Below, one piece after another: positions 1 to 9,559 of a stretch of 64,000 nt of DNA (its first letter is position 1; every line of letters starts with the position of its first letter). A program made the position numbers and the translations under genes. The DNA is from Firmicutes bacterium HGW-Firmicutes-15 (lineage in GTDB: Bacteria; Bacillota; Syntrophomonadia; Syntrophomonadales; Syntrophomonadaceae), in the NCBI GenBank assembly GCA_002840245.1, contig PHAA01000010.1, forward strand, positions 35,010 through 99,009, read 5' to 3'. The notes beneath the pieces were generated by a model. The model was not told the origin of the DNA, did no database searches, and worked only from the letters and a program-made list of their open reading frames with translations.

Positions 1-666
1 AGCTTTGATTATTACCTGGAAAATTGGAAGCCCTGCGGAATGGGCTGCACTTTTGATGTTTATCATCAGAAAGAGTACCTCGGGCAAATTGGATTGTCTA
101 TCCCTGGTAAACACAATGCGTTGAATGCGCTGGCTGCTATGGCTGTAGCCATAGAATTGGGGCAGGATTTCAATCATTTAAAAAGTGCTCTAAAAGGCTT
201 TCCAGGTGCCAAACGGCGCTTTCAAGTAATGGCTACTGTTGCTGGAATGACTATTGTAGATGATTATGCACATCATCCTACTGAAATTAAGGCCACAATC
301 GAAGCGACTCGACAATTTCACCGGGGGCGGTTGATGGTAGTTTTTCAACCTCATCGTTATTCACGTACCAGCCTTTTGGCGGATGAGTTTGGTGAATCCT
401 TCAGGGAAGCTGATCTGGTAATAATTACGGACATTTACGCCGCCGGAGAAAAGCCTCTGGTCGGTGTGAGCGGCGAATTAGTATACAAAGCAGCACACAA
501 TGCAGGAGCTAATGTTTTATATATTCCAACCGTAGATAGAATTGAAGATTATCTACTTGGGGAGTTGCGAGAGAATGATCTGTTGATAACAATGGGAGCT
601 GGAGACATATGGAAATTAGGAGTTAGGTTGGCTGAAAGACTTTCCGCATTGAACCCAACGGCTTAA
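1..666 (+). CDS. murC: UDP-N-acetylmuramate--L-alanine ligase, C-terminal part (5' truncated by window edge)
   Basis: Frame open from base 1; Mur ligase C-terminal motifs GKHNALNALAA, DDYAHHPTEI, FQPHRYSRT; followed by murA. Confidence 0.93.
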   Translation, partial: SFDYYLENWKPCGMGCTFDVYHQKEYLGQIGLSIPGKHNALNALAAMAVAIELGQDFNHLKSALKGFPGAKRRFQVMATVAGMTIVDDYAHHPTEIKATIEATRQFHRGRLMVVFQPHRYSRTSLLADEFGESFREADLVIITDIYAAGEKPLVGVSGELVYKAAHNAGANVLYIPTVDRIEDYLLGELRENDLLITMGAGDIWKLGVRLAERLSALNPTA

Positions 667-685
667 TCCTAGCGGAGGTGTTATA

Positions 686-1942
686 TTGGATAAATTACTG
701 GTAAGGGGAGGCAGAGCACTTAAGGGGCATGTAGAAATAAGTGGCTCTAAGAATGCTATTCTTCCCATCATGGCTGCCAGTTTAATGTGTTCTGGTGAAG
801 TAATATTAAGTGGTGTACCTGATCTGGAGGACATCAATGTTATGTCCGAAGCTCTTACTATACTTGGAGCAGTTGTAAAACGCGAAGGAGATATACTGGT
901 GATTGACGGGAGCTCAGTTAACAACTGTGAACTTCCAGAATGTGTATCCCGGCGAATGAGAGCATCCAATCTGGTGATGGGGGCATTACTGGGCCGCTTC
1001 AAACAAGCCCGGGTGGCTTACCCTGGGGGGTGTGCTATCGGGTCCCGGCCTATGGATCTTCACATTAAAGGCTTTAAAAGTATGGGTTACGAAATAACGG
1101 AAGAACATGGTTTAATGGCCGGGAGGGCTGTATCTATTGCTGGAAAAGAAACCATGCTGGATGTTCCGAGCGTGGGGGCCACTGAGAATATTATGATGGC
1201 CGCATCTATGACCCCCGGTACTACTATCATTCGGAATGCGGCTCGGGAACCTGAAATCGTCGATCTGCAAAATTTTTTAAACCGAATGGGAGCCCGAATT
1301 AAAGGTGCCGGTTTGGATGCTATTCGTATAGAAGGCGTGGATAGATTAGGGAGAGTCGAGCATACTGTAATACCTGATCGCATAGAAGCTGGCACATTTA
1401 TGGTGGCTGCTGCTATCACCCGGGGAGATATTTGGATAGAGAATGTGGTCACAGAACATTTACAACCGGTGATAGCCAAACTTGGCGAGATAGGGGTTGA
1501 AGTTTTACCCTGGGGGGGTGGGATCAGGGTGGTGGGCAATCCATATTATCATCCCACTGATGTAAAGACTATGCCATATCCCGGTTTCCCCACGGATATG
1601 CAGGCTCAGATGATGACACTGCTTTCTACTGTGGACGGAACCAGCGTTGTGGTTGAGACCATCTTTGAGAATCGTTACATGCATGTCCCCGAACTTCGCC
1701 GCATGGGAGCGGATATTAAGGTTGAGGGAAGGGTGGCAATTATAAAAGGTAACCAGAGATGGGAGGGAGCCTGCGTGGAAGCTAGCGATTTAAGAGCCGG
1801 AGCCGCGCTAATCCTTGCTGGCCTGTATGCCAATGGAGAGACGCAAATTTTTCAATTAGAACATATAGATAGGGGCTATGAAAGAATCCATGAAAAGCTG
1901 AAAAATATTGGGGCGGATATAGAAAGAATGTCGGTGTCTTAG
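686..1942 (+). CDS. murA: UDP-N-acetylglucosamine 1-carboxyvinyltransferase (TTG start, SD GGAGGTG)
   Basis: [35 protein letters not shown] synthase-like family; full length. Confidence 0.95.
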   Translation: MDKLLVRGGRALKGHVEISGSKNAILPIMAASLMCSGEVILSGVPDLEDINVMSEALTILGAVVKREGDILVIDGSSVNNCELPECVSRRMRASNLVMGALLGRFKQARVAYPGGCAIGSRPMDLHIKGFKSMGYEITEEHGLMAGRAVSIAGKETMLDVPSVGATENIMMAASMTPGTTIIRNAAREPEIVDLQNFLNRMGARIKGAGLDAIRIEGVDRLGRVEHTVIPDRIEAGTFMVAAAITRGDIWIENVVTEHLQPVIAKLGEIGVEVLPWGGGIRVVGNPYYHPTDVKTMPYPGFPTDMQAQMMTLLSTVDGTSVVVETIFENRYMHVPELRRMGADIKVEGRVAIIKGNQRWEGACVEASDLRAGAALILAGLYANGETQIFQLEHIDRGYERIHEKLKNIGADIERMSVS

Positions 1943-1960
1943 ACATCGACATTCTTTTTT
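1925..1960 (+). terminator. Rho-independent terminator overlapping the murA stop codon
   Basis: AGAATGTCGgTGTC-TTA-GACAtCGACATTCT followed by a T run. Confidence 0.85.
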
Positions 1961-1989
1961 GTATGCTTCATTATATTTTAATAATCTGC

Positions 1990-1995
1990 TATAAT
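1990..1995 (+). promoter_or_regulatory. Candidate -10 element (TATAAT), unit 1
   Basis: CTGCTATAATTTGCACTATG, preserved in both duplicated leaders; -35 not clear. Confidence 0.45.
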
Positions 1996-2039
1996 TTGCA
2001 CTATGATTTCAGCTGTAAATGTATTGAGCGGAAAGCTTT

Positions 2040-2172
2040 GTGAGCTGGAAAATAAGTGGTTATAGTTAGGTAATTCAGATGGAAATCAAATTGTAAAAGC
2101 AACCCAAGGATGTACTTTAATATATTGATATGCGTTTTAAAGGCGAGCCAGTTAAAAAACAAGGATTTAGAA
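2040..2172 (+). pseudogene. ftsQ: ftsQ/divIB remnant with large internal deletion and stop codons
   Basis: 5' end GTGAGCTGGAAAATAAGTGGTTATAG matches the ftsQ start at 3322; 3' end ATTCAGATGGAA...AAGGATGTACTTTAATATATTGATATGCGTTTTAAAGGCGAGCC matches the ftsQ 3' end at ~3964-4062. Confidence 0.85.
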
Positions 2173-2181
2173 GGTGATTTA

Positions 2182-2904
2182 ATGCAAAATACTAGTGGAA
2201 AAATAACGATTATGGCCGTCTGTCTGATTGTAGGGATTATGCTCTCCATTCAGTTTAAAACCTCGGAGAATTATGGTACGAACTTGAGGGGAGCAAGAGT
2301 TGATGAATTAGCTGTTAAGAATAGTACCTTAACCCAGGAAAAGGAAGCGCTTTCTAAAGAGGTTATCTCTTTGCGAGAGAAAATGACCAATATAAGCAGT
2401 GAAAGCCAATTGAATGCCGATTTACAGGAAGAATTGAGGAAATCCAACATGGCCGCGGGTCTGATTCCGGTACAGGGTCCGGGGATCATTGTTACCTTAA
2501 ATGACAGCCTGCGTAGTGTGCAACCTGGGGATGACCCGAATGCCTTGCTGGTGCTGGATATCGATATTTTAAAGATTGTCAACGAGATGAGAGCTTCTGG
2601 GGCTGAGGCAATATGCGTCAACAACGAGCGTATTACCGCCATGTCGGAAATCAGGCTTGCAGGGACCACAATTCTAGTTAACTGGAATAAAATTGCGCCG
2701 CCATTCGTCATTAAAGCCATAGGAAATCCCCAGCTATTGGAAAGCGGCTTATCTATTAGAGGTGGACAGCTGGAAGATTTAAAATCTTTCGGTTTGCAGA
2801 CTCAGTTGGTAAGAAATGATAAGATTGACATACCAGCATTTACGGGAGCTTTGAAGTTCCAGTACACTTCTCCGACCCAATCCAATAAAAAGGCGGGATT
2901 ATAA
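2182..2904 (+). CDS. DUF881 family protein, copy 1
   Basis: ATG after GAAGGTGATTTA; N-terminal TM, coiled coil, DUF881-type domain; paralog at 4074. Upstream ORF-track extension (2110-2181) runs out of frame over the ftsQ scar. Confidence 0.85.
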   Translation: MQNTSGKITIMAVCLIVGIMLSIQFKTSENYGTNLRGARVDELAVKNSTLTQEKEALSKEVISLREKMTNISSESQLNADLQEELRKSNMAAGLIPVQGPGIIVTLNDSLRSVQPGDDPNALLVLDIDILKIVNEMRASGAEAICVNNERITAMSEIRLAGTTILVNWNKIAPPFVIKAIGNPQLLESGLSIRGGQLEDLKSFGLQTQLVRNDKIDIPAFTGALKFQYTSPTQSNKKAGL

Positions 2905-2906
2905 TA

Positions 2907-3242
2907 ATGTGGATACTAACTCTATTCTGTTTAATAATTGGCCTATTTATTGGATTTCAGCTGCCTATTTTACTGCCAGTGGCCATGGTTAAGTACATGT
3001 CCATAGGGGTCTTAGCCGCCCTGGATTCAGTCTTCGGCGGTATCCGCGCCTATATGGAAGATTCCTTTGACAATACCATATTCATCAGTGGTTTTATTGT
3101 CAATAGTTTACTGGCGGCTGGATTTGCTTATTTGGGAGACAGGCTGGGATTGGAACTATACTTGGCGGCAGTTGTGGTATTTGGAGTAAGATTATTTCAA
3201 AATTTAGGAATAATACGTCGATATCTATTGAAAAAGTACTGA
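2907..3242 (+). CDS. sbp: Small basic protein family (DUF1290), copy 1
   Basis: 111 aa multi-TM; one residue different from copy at 4798; usual position between DUF881 and ftsA. Confidence 0.87.
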   Translation: MWILTLFCLIIGLFIGFQLPILLPVAMVKYMSIGVLAALDSVFGGIRAYMEDSFDNTIFISGFIVNSLLAAGFAYLGDRLGLELYLAAVVVFGVRLFQNLGIIRRYLLKKY

Positions 3243-3272
3243 TAAAAACCTCATTATATTTTAATAATCTGC

Positions 3273-3278
3273 TATAAT
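3273..3278 (+). promoter_or_regulatory. Candidate -10 element (TATAAT), unit 2
   Basis: Same leader as in unit 1, 44 nt upstream of the ftsQ start. Confidence 0.45.
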
Positions 3279-3321
3279 TTGCACTATGATCTCAGCTATA
3301 AATGGATAGAGGGGGAAGCTT

Positions 3322-4062
3322 TTGAGCCGGAAAATATCTGGTCATAGATTCAGAATATCGTTATTAATTTTCACCCTGATTTTGTCCGCTTATCTCTTCA
3401 TGCATAGTTCCATTTTCAAAGTGGAGCGCATTGAAGTGCAAGGAAATGACAAGGTATCTCGGGAAGAGGCATTGGCCCTATCGGGTTTGGATCAGGGAAT
3501 CAATATATTTGAGTTAGACGGAGATCTTTCTTCCAAGGCTATAGAAAACCATCCGATGGTTAAGAAGGCAGAAATAGTACGCCAGCTACCACGAACATTG
3601 GTCATAAAGATTACTGAAAGGCAAATCTGGGCGGTTATTCCGTACAGGGGTGTGTTTTTGTGCATTGATGACACTGGAGTTTGTTTTGACAAGTTAAATA
3701 ATACCCTAATTAATAACTACCCCATTATCACGATGGATTTAATGCCCGAATATGTTAACTTAGGACAAGCTGTTAATAACCAGGCGACAGACATGGTGAG
3801 ACAAGTCTGGCAGGCCATTCCTGACGGCGATCGTCAAAAATTATCTGAGTTTCATTATGTGAATAAAGAAAACACGCTAAAAATATATACGATTAATGGC
3901 ACGGAGATTAGATTTGGGAACCTGGAGAGACTGGAAGAAAAAGGAAAAACCTTGACTCAGGTGATTCAGATCGAAGACAATTTTAAAAAGCAAGGCAAGG
4001 ATGTACTTGAATATATTGATATGCGTTTTAAAGGCGAACCAGTCGTCAAAACCAGGATTTAG
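3322..4062 (+). CDS. ftsQ: Cell division protein FtsQ/DivIB (POTRA domain)
   Basis: Single N-terminal TM then VERIEVQGNDKVSREEALALSGLDQGINIFELD; located before ftsA. Confidence 0.88.
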   Translation: MSRKISGHRFRISLLIFTLILSAYLFMHSSIFKVERIEVQGNDKVSREEALALSGLDQGINIFELDGDLSSKAIENHPMVKKAEIVRQLPRTLVIKITERQIWAVIPYRGVFLCIDDTGVCFDKLNNTLINNYPIITMDLMPEYVNLGQAVNNQATDMVRQVWQAIPDGDRQKLSEFHYVNKENTLKIYTINGTEIRFGNLERLEEKGKTLTQVIQIEDNFKKQGKDVLEYIDMRFKGEPVVKTRI

Positions 4063-4073
4063 AAGGTGATATA

Positions 4074-4796
4074 GTGAGAAATACCAGTGGGAAAATAACT
4101 ATTATGGCCGTCTGTCTAATTGTAGGCATAATGCTCTCCATTCAGTTTAGAACATCGGAGAGTTATAGTACGAACTTCAGGGGAGTTAGGGTTGATGAAC
4201 TGGCCGTTAAAAATAGTACCTTAACCCAGGAAAAGGAAGCTCTTTCCAAAGAACTTATTTCTTTGCGGGAGAAACTGACCAATGTAAGCAGTGATAGCCA
4301 AATGAATGCCGATTTACAGGAAGAATTGAGGAAATCCAATATGGCCGCGGGTCTAATTCCGGTACATGGCCCGGGGATCATAGTTACTTTAAATGACAGC
4401 CCTCGTAGTGTGCAACCTGGGGATGACCCGAATGCCGGGCTGGTGCATGATCTCGATATTTTAAATATTGTCAACGATATGAGAGCTTCTGGGGCTGAGG
4501 CGATATGTGTTAACAATGAGCGTATTACTGCCATGTCGGAAATCAGATGTGCAGGAACCACTATTCTGGTTAACTGGAACAAAATTGCGCCTCCTTTCGT
4601 CATTAAAGCCATAGGAAATCAGCAACTGTTGGAAAGTGGTTTATCCATTCGAGGTGGTTTTCTGGAAGGATTAAAATCTGCCGGTTTGCAGACTCAGTTG
4701 GTAAGAAATGATAAGATCGATATACCAGCATTTACGGGTGCTTTGAAGTTTCAGTTCACTTCCCCGATCCAATCCAATAAAAAGGCGGGAGTATAA
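4074..4796 (+). CDS. DUF881 family protein, copy 2 (GTG start)
   Basis: Highly similar to 2182-2904; AAGGTGATATAGTG start region. Confidence 0.87.
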   Translation: MRNTSGKITIMAVCLIVGIMLSIQFRTSESYSTNFRGVRVDELAVKNSTLTQEKEALSKELISLREKLTNVSSDSQMNADLQEELRKSNMAAGLIPVHGPGIIVTLNDSPRSVQPGDDPNAGLVHDLDILNIVNDMRASGAEAICVNNERITAMSEIRCAGTTILVNWNKIAPPFVIKAIGNQQLLESGLSIRGGFLEGLKSAGLQTQLVRNDKIDIPAFTGALKFQFTSPIQSNKKAGV

Positions 4797-4797
4797 T

Positions 4798-5133
4798 ATG
4801 TGGCTATTAACGCTATTCTGTTTGATAATTGGTTTGTTTATTGGTTTTCAGCTGCCTATTTTACTGCCAGTAGCCATGGTAAAGTACATGTCCATAGGGG
4901 TCTTAGCTGCCCTGGATTCCGTCTTCGGCGGTATCCGTGCCTATATGGAAGATTCCTTTGATAATACTATATTTATTAGTGGTTTTATTGTTAACAGCTT
5001 ACTGGCGGCGGGGTTTGCTTATTTGGGGGACAGGCTGGGATTAGAACTATACCTGGCGGCAGTTGTGGTATTTGGAGTAAGATTATTTCAAAATTTGGGT
5101 ATAATACGTCGATATTTATTGAAAAAGTACTGA
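4798..5133 (+). CDS. sbp: Small basic protein family (DUF1290), copy 2
   Basis: 110 of 111 residues identical to copy 1. Confidence 0.87.
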   Translation: MWLLTLFCLIIGLFIGFQLPILLPVAMVKYMSIGVLAALDSVFGGIRAYMEDSFDNTIFISGFIVNSLLAAGFAYLGDRLGLELYLAAVVVFGVRLFQNLGIIRRYLLKKY

Positions 5134-5232
5134 TAAAAATCTTCCTCTAAAAGAGGATAATAAATACGTTTGTGGTATTTTTAGAGTAAGATATCTATTA
5201 AGGGGTGCTTTAAAATTAGCAAACGTAATATT

Positions 5233-6444
5233 GTGGTTGGTTTGGATGTGGGTACTAGTTCCATCAAGGCCGTCCTAGGGGAGATTAATCATATAAACGG
5301 CATCAATGTACTGGGTTTGGCTCAGGTTCCATCTTCAGGTTTGAGAAAAGGCAACATTGTAGATATTGAAAGCACAGCTCGTTCAATAGATGCTTGCTTA
5401 AACGAACTTGAAAGATTAACCGGGGTGGAGATTATGAGTGCCCTAACCGGTTTTTCAGGTATTAGTATTTCAGCGGTGAGTAATCATGCGGTTGTTGCTG
5501 TCGGCAATCCTAATTATGAAATAACCCGAGAAGATAAAGAGAGAGTTTTGCATTCTGCTCAGAATATAGCGTTACCTCCTGATAAGACCATCGTACAAGT
5601 GATAGAAAGGCAGTATATTATTGATGGGTATGACGGGGTTACAGATCCGGTGGGAATGGTAGGAAGTCGCCTGGAAGTGGAAATTGTAGTCATTATTGCG
5701 GCTACGGCTGCGATTCAGAACCTGCAACGAAGTGCCCAGCGCATAAACCTTCATTGTGATAAAATTGCCTATAACCAGTTGTTGGTAGCCGAATCAGTCT
5801 TGACTTCCTCTGAAAAGGAAATGGGAGTGGCTATCGTTGATATGGGGGGAGGCACTACTGAAATTAGTGTTTTTAGTCAGGGATCCATCTTATCTACTTC
5901 AGTATTACCTATTGGTGGTGATTATATAAGCAAAGATCTGGCTATTGTACTGAGAACATCTATTGAGGATGCAGTTCGGATCAAAGAAGACTGCGGGGTG
6001 GCAGCGCCAGAAATGGCCAGGGATGATGTAATTATTAATGCGCGCAATATTCAGGGTAATGATGTTAGACAGGTTTCCCAACAGTTGGTGGCGGATATTA
6101 TATCCGCGCGGGTCATTGAAATGGTTGAAATGATCTATACTGAACTTCAACAGTTGACATACCTGGACAAGTTAGCCGGGGGATTAGTCCTTACCGGCGG
6201 CGGGGCTCAATTGGCTGGAATTGTAGAGGTAATGGAAGGTTATATGGACATACCTGTACGATTGGGATTACCTGAGAACATAAAGGGCTTAGTTGGTGAT
6301 ATCAACATTCCCCGAAATTCTGTTGCCTTGGGAGCTTTAATCTATGGCTTCAAGCATATGGAGCCTGCAATTGTTGATACCAGGGCGGGAGTATCAAGTG
6401 TTTTTCATAAAGTAAACTATTGGCTTAAGGATTTGTTTTCGTAA
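5233..6444 (+). CDS. ftsA: Cell division protein FtsA (start may be ATT at 5215)
   Basis: VGLDVGTSSIKAVLGE, actin-like ATPase motifs VDMGGGTTEISVF and LTGGGAQLAGI; precedes ftsZ. Confidence 0.94.
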   Translation: MVGLDVGTSSIKAVLGEINHINGINVLGLAQVPSSGLRKGNIVDIESTARSIDACLNELERLTGVEIMSALTGFSGISISAVSNHAVVAVGNPNYEITREDKERVLHSAQNIALPPDKTIVQVIERQYIIDGYDGVTDPVGMVGSRLEVEIVVIIAATAAIQNLQRSAQRINLHCDKIAYNQLLVAESVLTSSEKEMGVAIVDMGGGTTEISVFSQGSILSTSVLPIGGDYISKDLAIVLRTSIEDAVRIKEDCGVAAPEMARDDVIINARNIQGNDVRQVSQQLVADIISARVIEMVEMIYTELQQLTYLDKLAGGLVLTGGGAQLAGIVEVMEGYMDIPVRLGLPENIKGLVGDINIPRNSVALGALIYGFKHMEPAIVDTRAGVSSVFHKVNYWLKDLFS

Positions 6445-6465
6445 TAATATGGAGGAGGGTAAGGG

Positions 6466-7533
6466 ATGCCGTTAGATTTTGATGTGGAAATGCAACAGTT
6501 CGCAAACATAAAAGTCATAGGTGTTGGCGGTGGAGGCAGTAATGCCATAAACAGGATGATTGAGGCAAGTTTAAAGGGAGTCGAATTTATTGCCGTAAAT
6601 ACGGATTCACAGGCTCTATACCAATCCAAGGCGGAAAAGAAAATTCAGGTGGGCGGAAAACTGACCAAAGGACTGGGGGCAGGTGCTGATCCGGAGGTTG
6701 GCATGAAAGCGGCCATGGAAACTGAAGATGAAATAATAAAAGCGTTGCAGGGTGCTGATATGGTATTCATAACAGCTGGTATGGGCGGTGGAACAGGTAC
6801 CGGTGGGGCTCCCATAATTGCCAGAATAGCCAAACAACTGGGCGCCCTTACAGTTGGAGTGGTAACCAAACCTTTTCTATTCGAAGGACGCAAGAGGAAT
6901 ATGCAGGCTGAAAAGGGCATTCAAGCCTTGAAGGAAGAAGTAGACAGCCTAATAACCATTCCCAATGATCGTTTACTGCAGGTGGTACAGAAGAATACCG
7001 CTGTGAATGATGCTTTTAGAATTGCTGATGACATACTTAGGCAAGGCGTACAGGGAATATCTGACCTTATAGCCATACCTGGACTTATTAATTGTGATTT
7101 TGCAGATGTGCAAACGGTTATGAAAAATACTGGCTCCGCGTTAATGGGAATAGGTCAGGCCAAGGGTGAAAATCGTGCTGCCGAAGCAGCGCGCATGGCA
7201 ATTTCCAGTCCTTTGCTGGAAACCTCTATTGAAGGAGCCAAAGGGGTCTTGTTTAATATTACCGGAGGAAGTGACCTGACCCTGTTTGAGATACAGGAAG
7301 CGGCAGCTATTATACATGAGTCGGCTGATGCTGAGGCCAACATTATATTCGGCGCTAACATTGATGAAAGCCTGGGAGAAGAGGTTAGGGTTACCGTCAT
7401 TGCGACAGGATTTGATAGTCCTAGATTAGCGTCCACGGAACCTACGCAACGTTCTCGAGGCGCAAGACCGCCGCATTCCTTCTTGGACAGAACTGACTTA
7501 GAAATACCTCCATTCATCTTAAAACATAAATAG
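6466..7533 (+). CDS. ftsZ: Cell division protein FtsZ
   Basis: [27 protein letters not shown] tubulin signature; short C-terminal peptide [12 protein letters not shown]. Confidence 0.97.
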   Translation: MPLDFDVEMQQFANIKVIGVGGGGSNAINRMIEASLKGVEFIAVNTDSQALYQSKAEKKIQVGGKLTKGLGAGADPEVGMKAAMETEDEIIKALQGADMVFITAGMGGGTGTGGAPIIARIAKQLGALTVGVVTKPFLFEGRKRNMQAEKGIQALKEEVDSLITIPNDRLLQVVQKNTAVNDAFRIADDILRQGVQGISDLIAIPGLINCDFADVQTVMKNTGSALMGIGQAKGENRAAEAARMAISSPLLETSIEGAKGVLFNITGGSDLTLFEIQEAAAIIHESADAEANIIFGANIDESLGEEVRVTVIATGFDSPRLASTEPTQRSRGARPPHSFLDRTDLEIPPFILKHK

Positions 7534-7537
7534 GCTT

Positions 7538-7573
7538 AAACAGGCAAGGGAACGATTCTCTTGCCTGTTTTCA
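7538..7573 (+). terminator. Rho-independent terminator after ftsZ
   Basis: AAACAGGCAAG-N11-CTTGCCTGTTT. Confidence 0.8.
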
Positions 7574-7611
7574 TTTCTCTATGCCGACAAGCTGCCAGGC
7601 TGATGGGCTGG

Positions 7612-7637
7612 ACCGGGAATAAAATCCCGGTTTTTTT
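7612..7637 (+). terminator. Second terminator upstream of spoIIGA
   Basis: ACCGGGA-ATAAAA-TCCCGGT followed by T run. Confidence 0.8.
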
Positions 7638-7784
7638 GTGTTTATGGGAAAAGATGCCCGGTTCTTGTCCCTTCAAACTACAAATTAATAGCTTGGCATC
7701 TAGTATAATTTGGCACACATACTTGTAAATTACAGTCATATTAGTTGAGAGACGTGATTTTTCACCAGAGGATAAGGTGATTAT

Positions 7785-8663
7785 GTGAACCAGCCGAAAG
7801 TATATGCTGACATAACATTTCTAGTTAATTTTACAATGGATTTTATGATTCTCTGGGCAACTGCGAAACTAAGCGGAAGACCTATCGTTTATGGGCGATG
7901 TATCATCGCCTCCCTCTTGGGAGGGATTTATGGGGTGGCTTATCTATTCCCGGAAATGAGCACTTGGTATAGCCTGCCGGCTAAAATAATCTTTTCCTGC
8001 ATTATAATTGTAGCAGCCTTTGGGCATCGAGGTTGGAAGGATTTGAAGAAAACCCTGATATGCTTTTATGGAGTAAGTTTTATCATGGCAGGTGCGACGA
8101 TTGCTGTTTCTTATCTTTCAAACAATAGCCAGGGTCTGTCTTTTTCGTATTGGTGGTTGCTGGTAGGGATCATTTGCGCCTTTTTACTGGGCAGTTATGG
8201 TGGGAAATATATTTCTGCAAAAATTATTCCGGCTCTGCTTAAATACCGGGTGGAATTGCATTTTGGCGATGCGATTTGTCGAGGGGAAGGTTTTCTGGAT
8301 ACTGGTAATGGACTGCGCGATCCCCTTACCCAACGACCAGTCGTGGTAGCTGAATATGAGCTTTTGAAAGAATGTTTTCCAGATGATTGTAGGGCTGTTA
8401 TGGATAATTTTAGCGATGACAATGATATTCTACAGGGCTTAAGCATGAGCAGTTGGGCCAATCGGATAAGGGTTATTCCGTTCTCATCTATTGGTAAAAA
8501 AAACGGTTTAATGGTAGGTCTGCGTTGTGATGAAATCGTTGTTGACCCAGATAAAATCAATTTACTCCATAAAAACTTAGTGGTCGGTATATATCTGGAT
8601 AAGCTTAGTACCAAAGAAAATTATCAGTTGCTGATTCCATCTGAAATTCTACAGAAAATATAG
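7785..8663 (+). CDS. spoIIGA: Sigma-E processing peptidase SpoIIGA
   Basis: N-terminal multi-TM, C-terminal protease with FLDTGNGLRDPLTQRPV; directly before sigE. Confidence 0.93.
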   Translation: MNQPKVYADITFLVNFTMDFMILWATAKLSGRPIVYGRCIIASLLGGIYGVAYLFPEMSTWYSLPAKIIFSCIIIVAAFGHRGWKDLKKTLICFYGVSFIMAGATIAVSYLSNNSQGLSFSYWWLLVGIICAFLLGSYGGKYISAKIIPALLKYRVELHFGDAICRGEGFLDTGNGLRDPLTQRPVVVAEYELLKECFPDDCRAVMDNFSDDNDILQGLSMSSWANRIRVIPFSSIGKKNGLMVGLRCDEIVVDPDKINLLHKNLVVGIYLDKLSTKENYQLLIPSEILQKI

Positions 8664-8675
8664 GGGGAATGATCG

Positions 8676-9401
8676 GTGAAGTTAATGGAAAAGTTAAGTT
8701 CCTGGAAACTAATTTTTATCAAGTGGTATATTAGAAAAAAACTCCCTGACTATGTGCATTATATAGGTTCAGCCGAGATTTTGCCGCCCCCACTGAAGGA
8801 GCAGGAGGAAATGTCCTTGATTTCCCAGCTGGATAATGGGGATACTGGCGGTGTTAAGGGGACATTGATAGAGCATAACCTGAGACTGGTGGTCTATATA
8901 GCCAAAAAATTTGAGAATACGGGTATAAACATTGAAGACCTGGTTTCTATCGGCACCATAGGTTTAATTAAGGCAGTAAATACCTTTGATCCCAAGAAAA
9001 ACATCAAACTAGCTACTTATGCTTCACGTTGTATTGAGAATGAAATATTAATGTATTTGCGTAGAAATCTAAAAAACAGGGCCGAAGTATCACTTGATGA
9101 ACCCTTGAATATTGATTGGGATGGAAACGAGCTCTTGCTGTCTGATATTTTGGGGACTGAAGGGGACATGATTTTTAAAGTAATCGAGGGCGAAGTAGAA
9201 AAATCTTTGCTGTGGCAGGCCATGCACAAACTTAATCCTAGGGAGAATACGATAATTCAATTGCGATTTGGCTTAAATGATGGAACCGAGAAGACCCAGA
9301 AGGAAGTCGCAGATATATTAGGAATATCTCAATCGTATATTAGCCGTTTGGAAAAGAGGATATTAAAGCGCCTGCAGCGAGAGATACGTAAAATTGAGTA
9401 A
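8676..9401 (+). CDS. sigE: RNA polymerase sporulation sigma-E factor
   Basis: Pro-sequence, [10 protein letters not shown], sigma-70 regions 2 and 4; follows spoIIGA. Confidence 0.95.
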   Translation: MKLMEKLSSWKLIFIKWYIRKKLPDYVHYIGSAEILPPPLKEQEEMSLISQLDNGDTGGVKGTLIEHNLRLVVYIAKKFENTGINIEDLVSIGTIGLIKAVNTFDPKKNIKLATYASRCIENEILMYLRRNLKNRAEVSLDEPLNIDWDGNELLLSDILGTEGDMIFKVIEGEVEKSLLWQAMHKLNPRENTIIQLRFGLNDGTEKTQKEVADILGISQSYISRLEKRILKRLQREIRKIE

Positions 9402-9428
9402 ATAACTGATAAAATAGTGCTGAACTAC

Positions 9429-9454
9429 GAGCCTTTAGCAGGCTCTATTTTTTT
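9429..9454 (+). terminator. Terminator after sigE
   Basis: GAGCCT-TTAGC-AGGCTC then T-rich tract. Confidence 0.75.
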
Positions 9455-9559
9455 GTCGTCATAAGCGCTAGGCATTTGCTGGGTGAACAGGAATAATAAT
9501 TGACATATTAGTAAATAATTAAAAAAACATTGTCATGCCATTAGGGAAGGGGTGAGTTC

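Larger units (their letters stand above)
1968..3250 (+). repeat. Tandem duplication unit 1: promoter region, ftsQ remnant, DUF881 gene, sbp
   Basis: Starts TCATTATATTTTAATAATCTGCTATAATTTGCACTATGAT, matching 3251 onward; both DUF881 and sbp are repeated in unit 2. Confidence 0.9.
3251..5140 (+). repeat. Tandem duplication unit 2: promoter region, intact ftsQ, DUF881 gene, sbp
   Basis: Same leader, DUF881 gene and sbp as unit 1; retains full-length ftsQ. Confidence 0.9.

Noticed and set aside
1512-1518. G7 tract in murA (and another G7 near 18482 in hslV) as phase-variable switches
   Set aside because: Short runs in essential or housekeeping genes; switching off murA would likely be lethal.
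616-1539. Minus-strand ORFs opposite murC/murA (616-1002, 1087-1539)
   Set aside because: Antisense to clear coding genes, low-complexity Ser/Pro/Ile-rich translations, no SD; shadow ORFs.
2271-4612. Two matching minus-strand 149 aa ORFs (2271-2720, 4163-4612)
   Set aside because: They look like a conserved pair only because they are antisense to the duplicated DUF881 genes.
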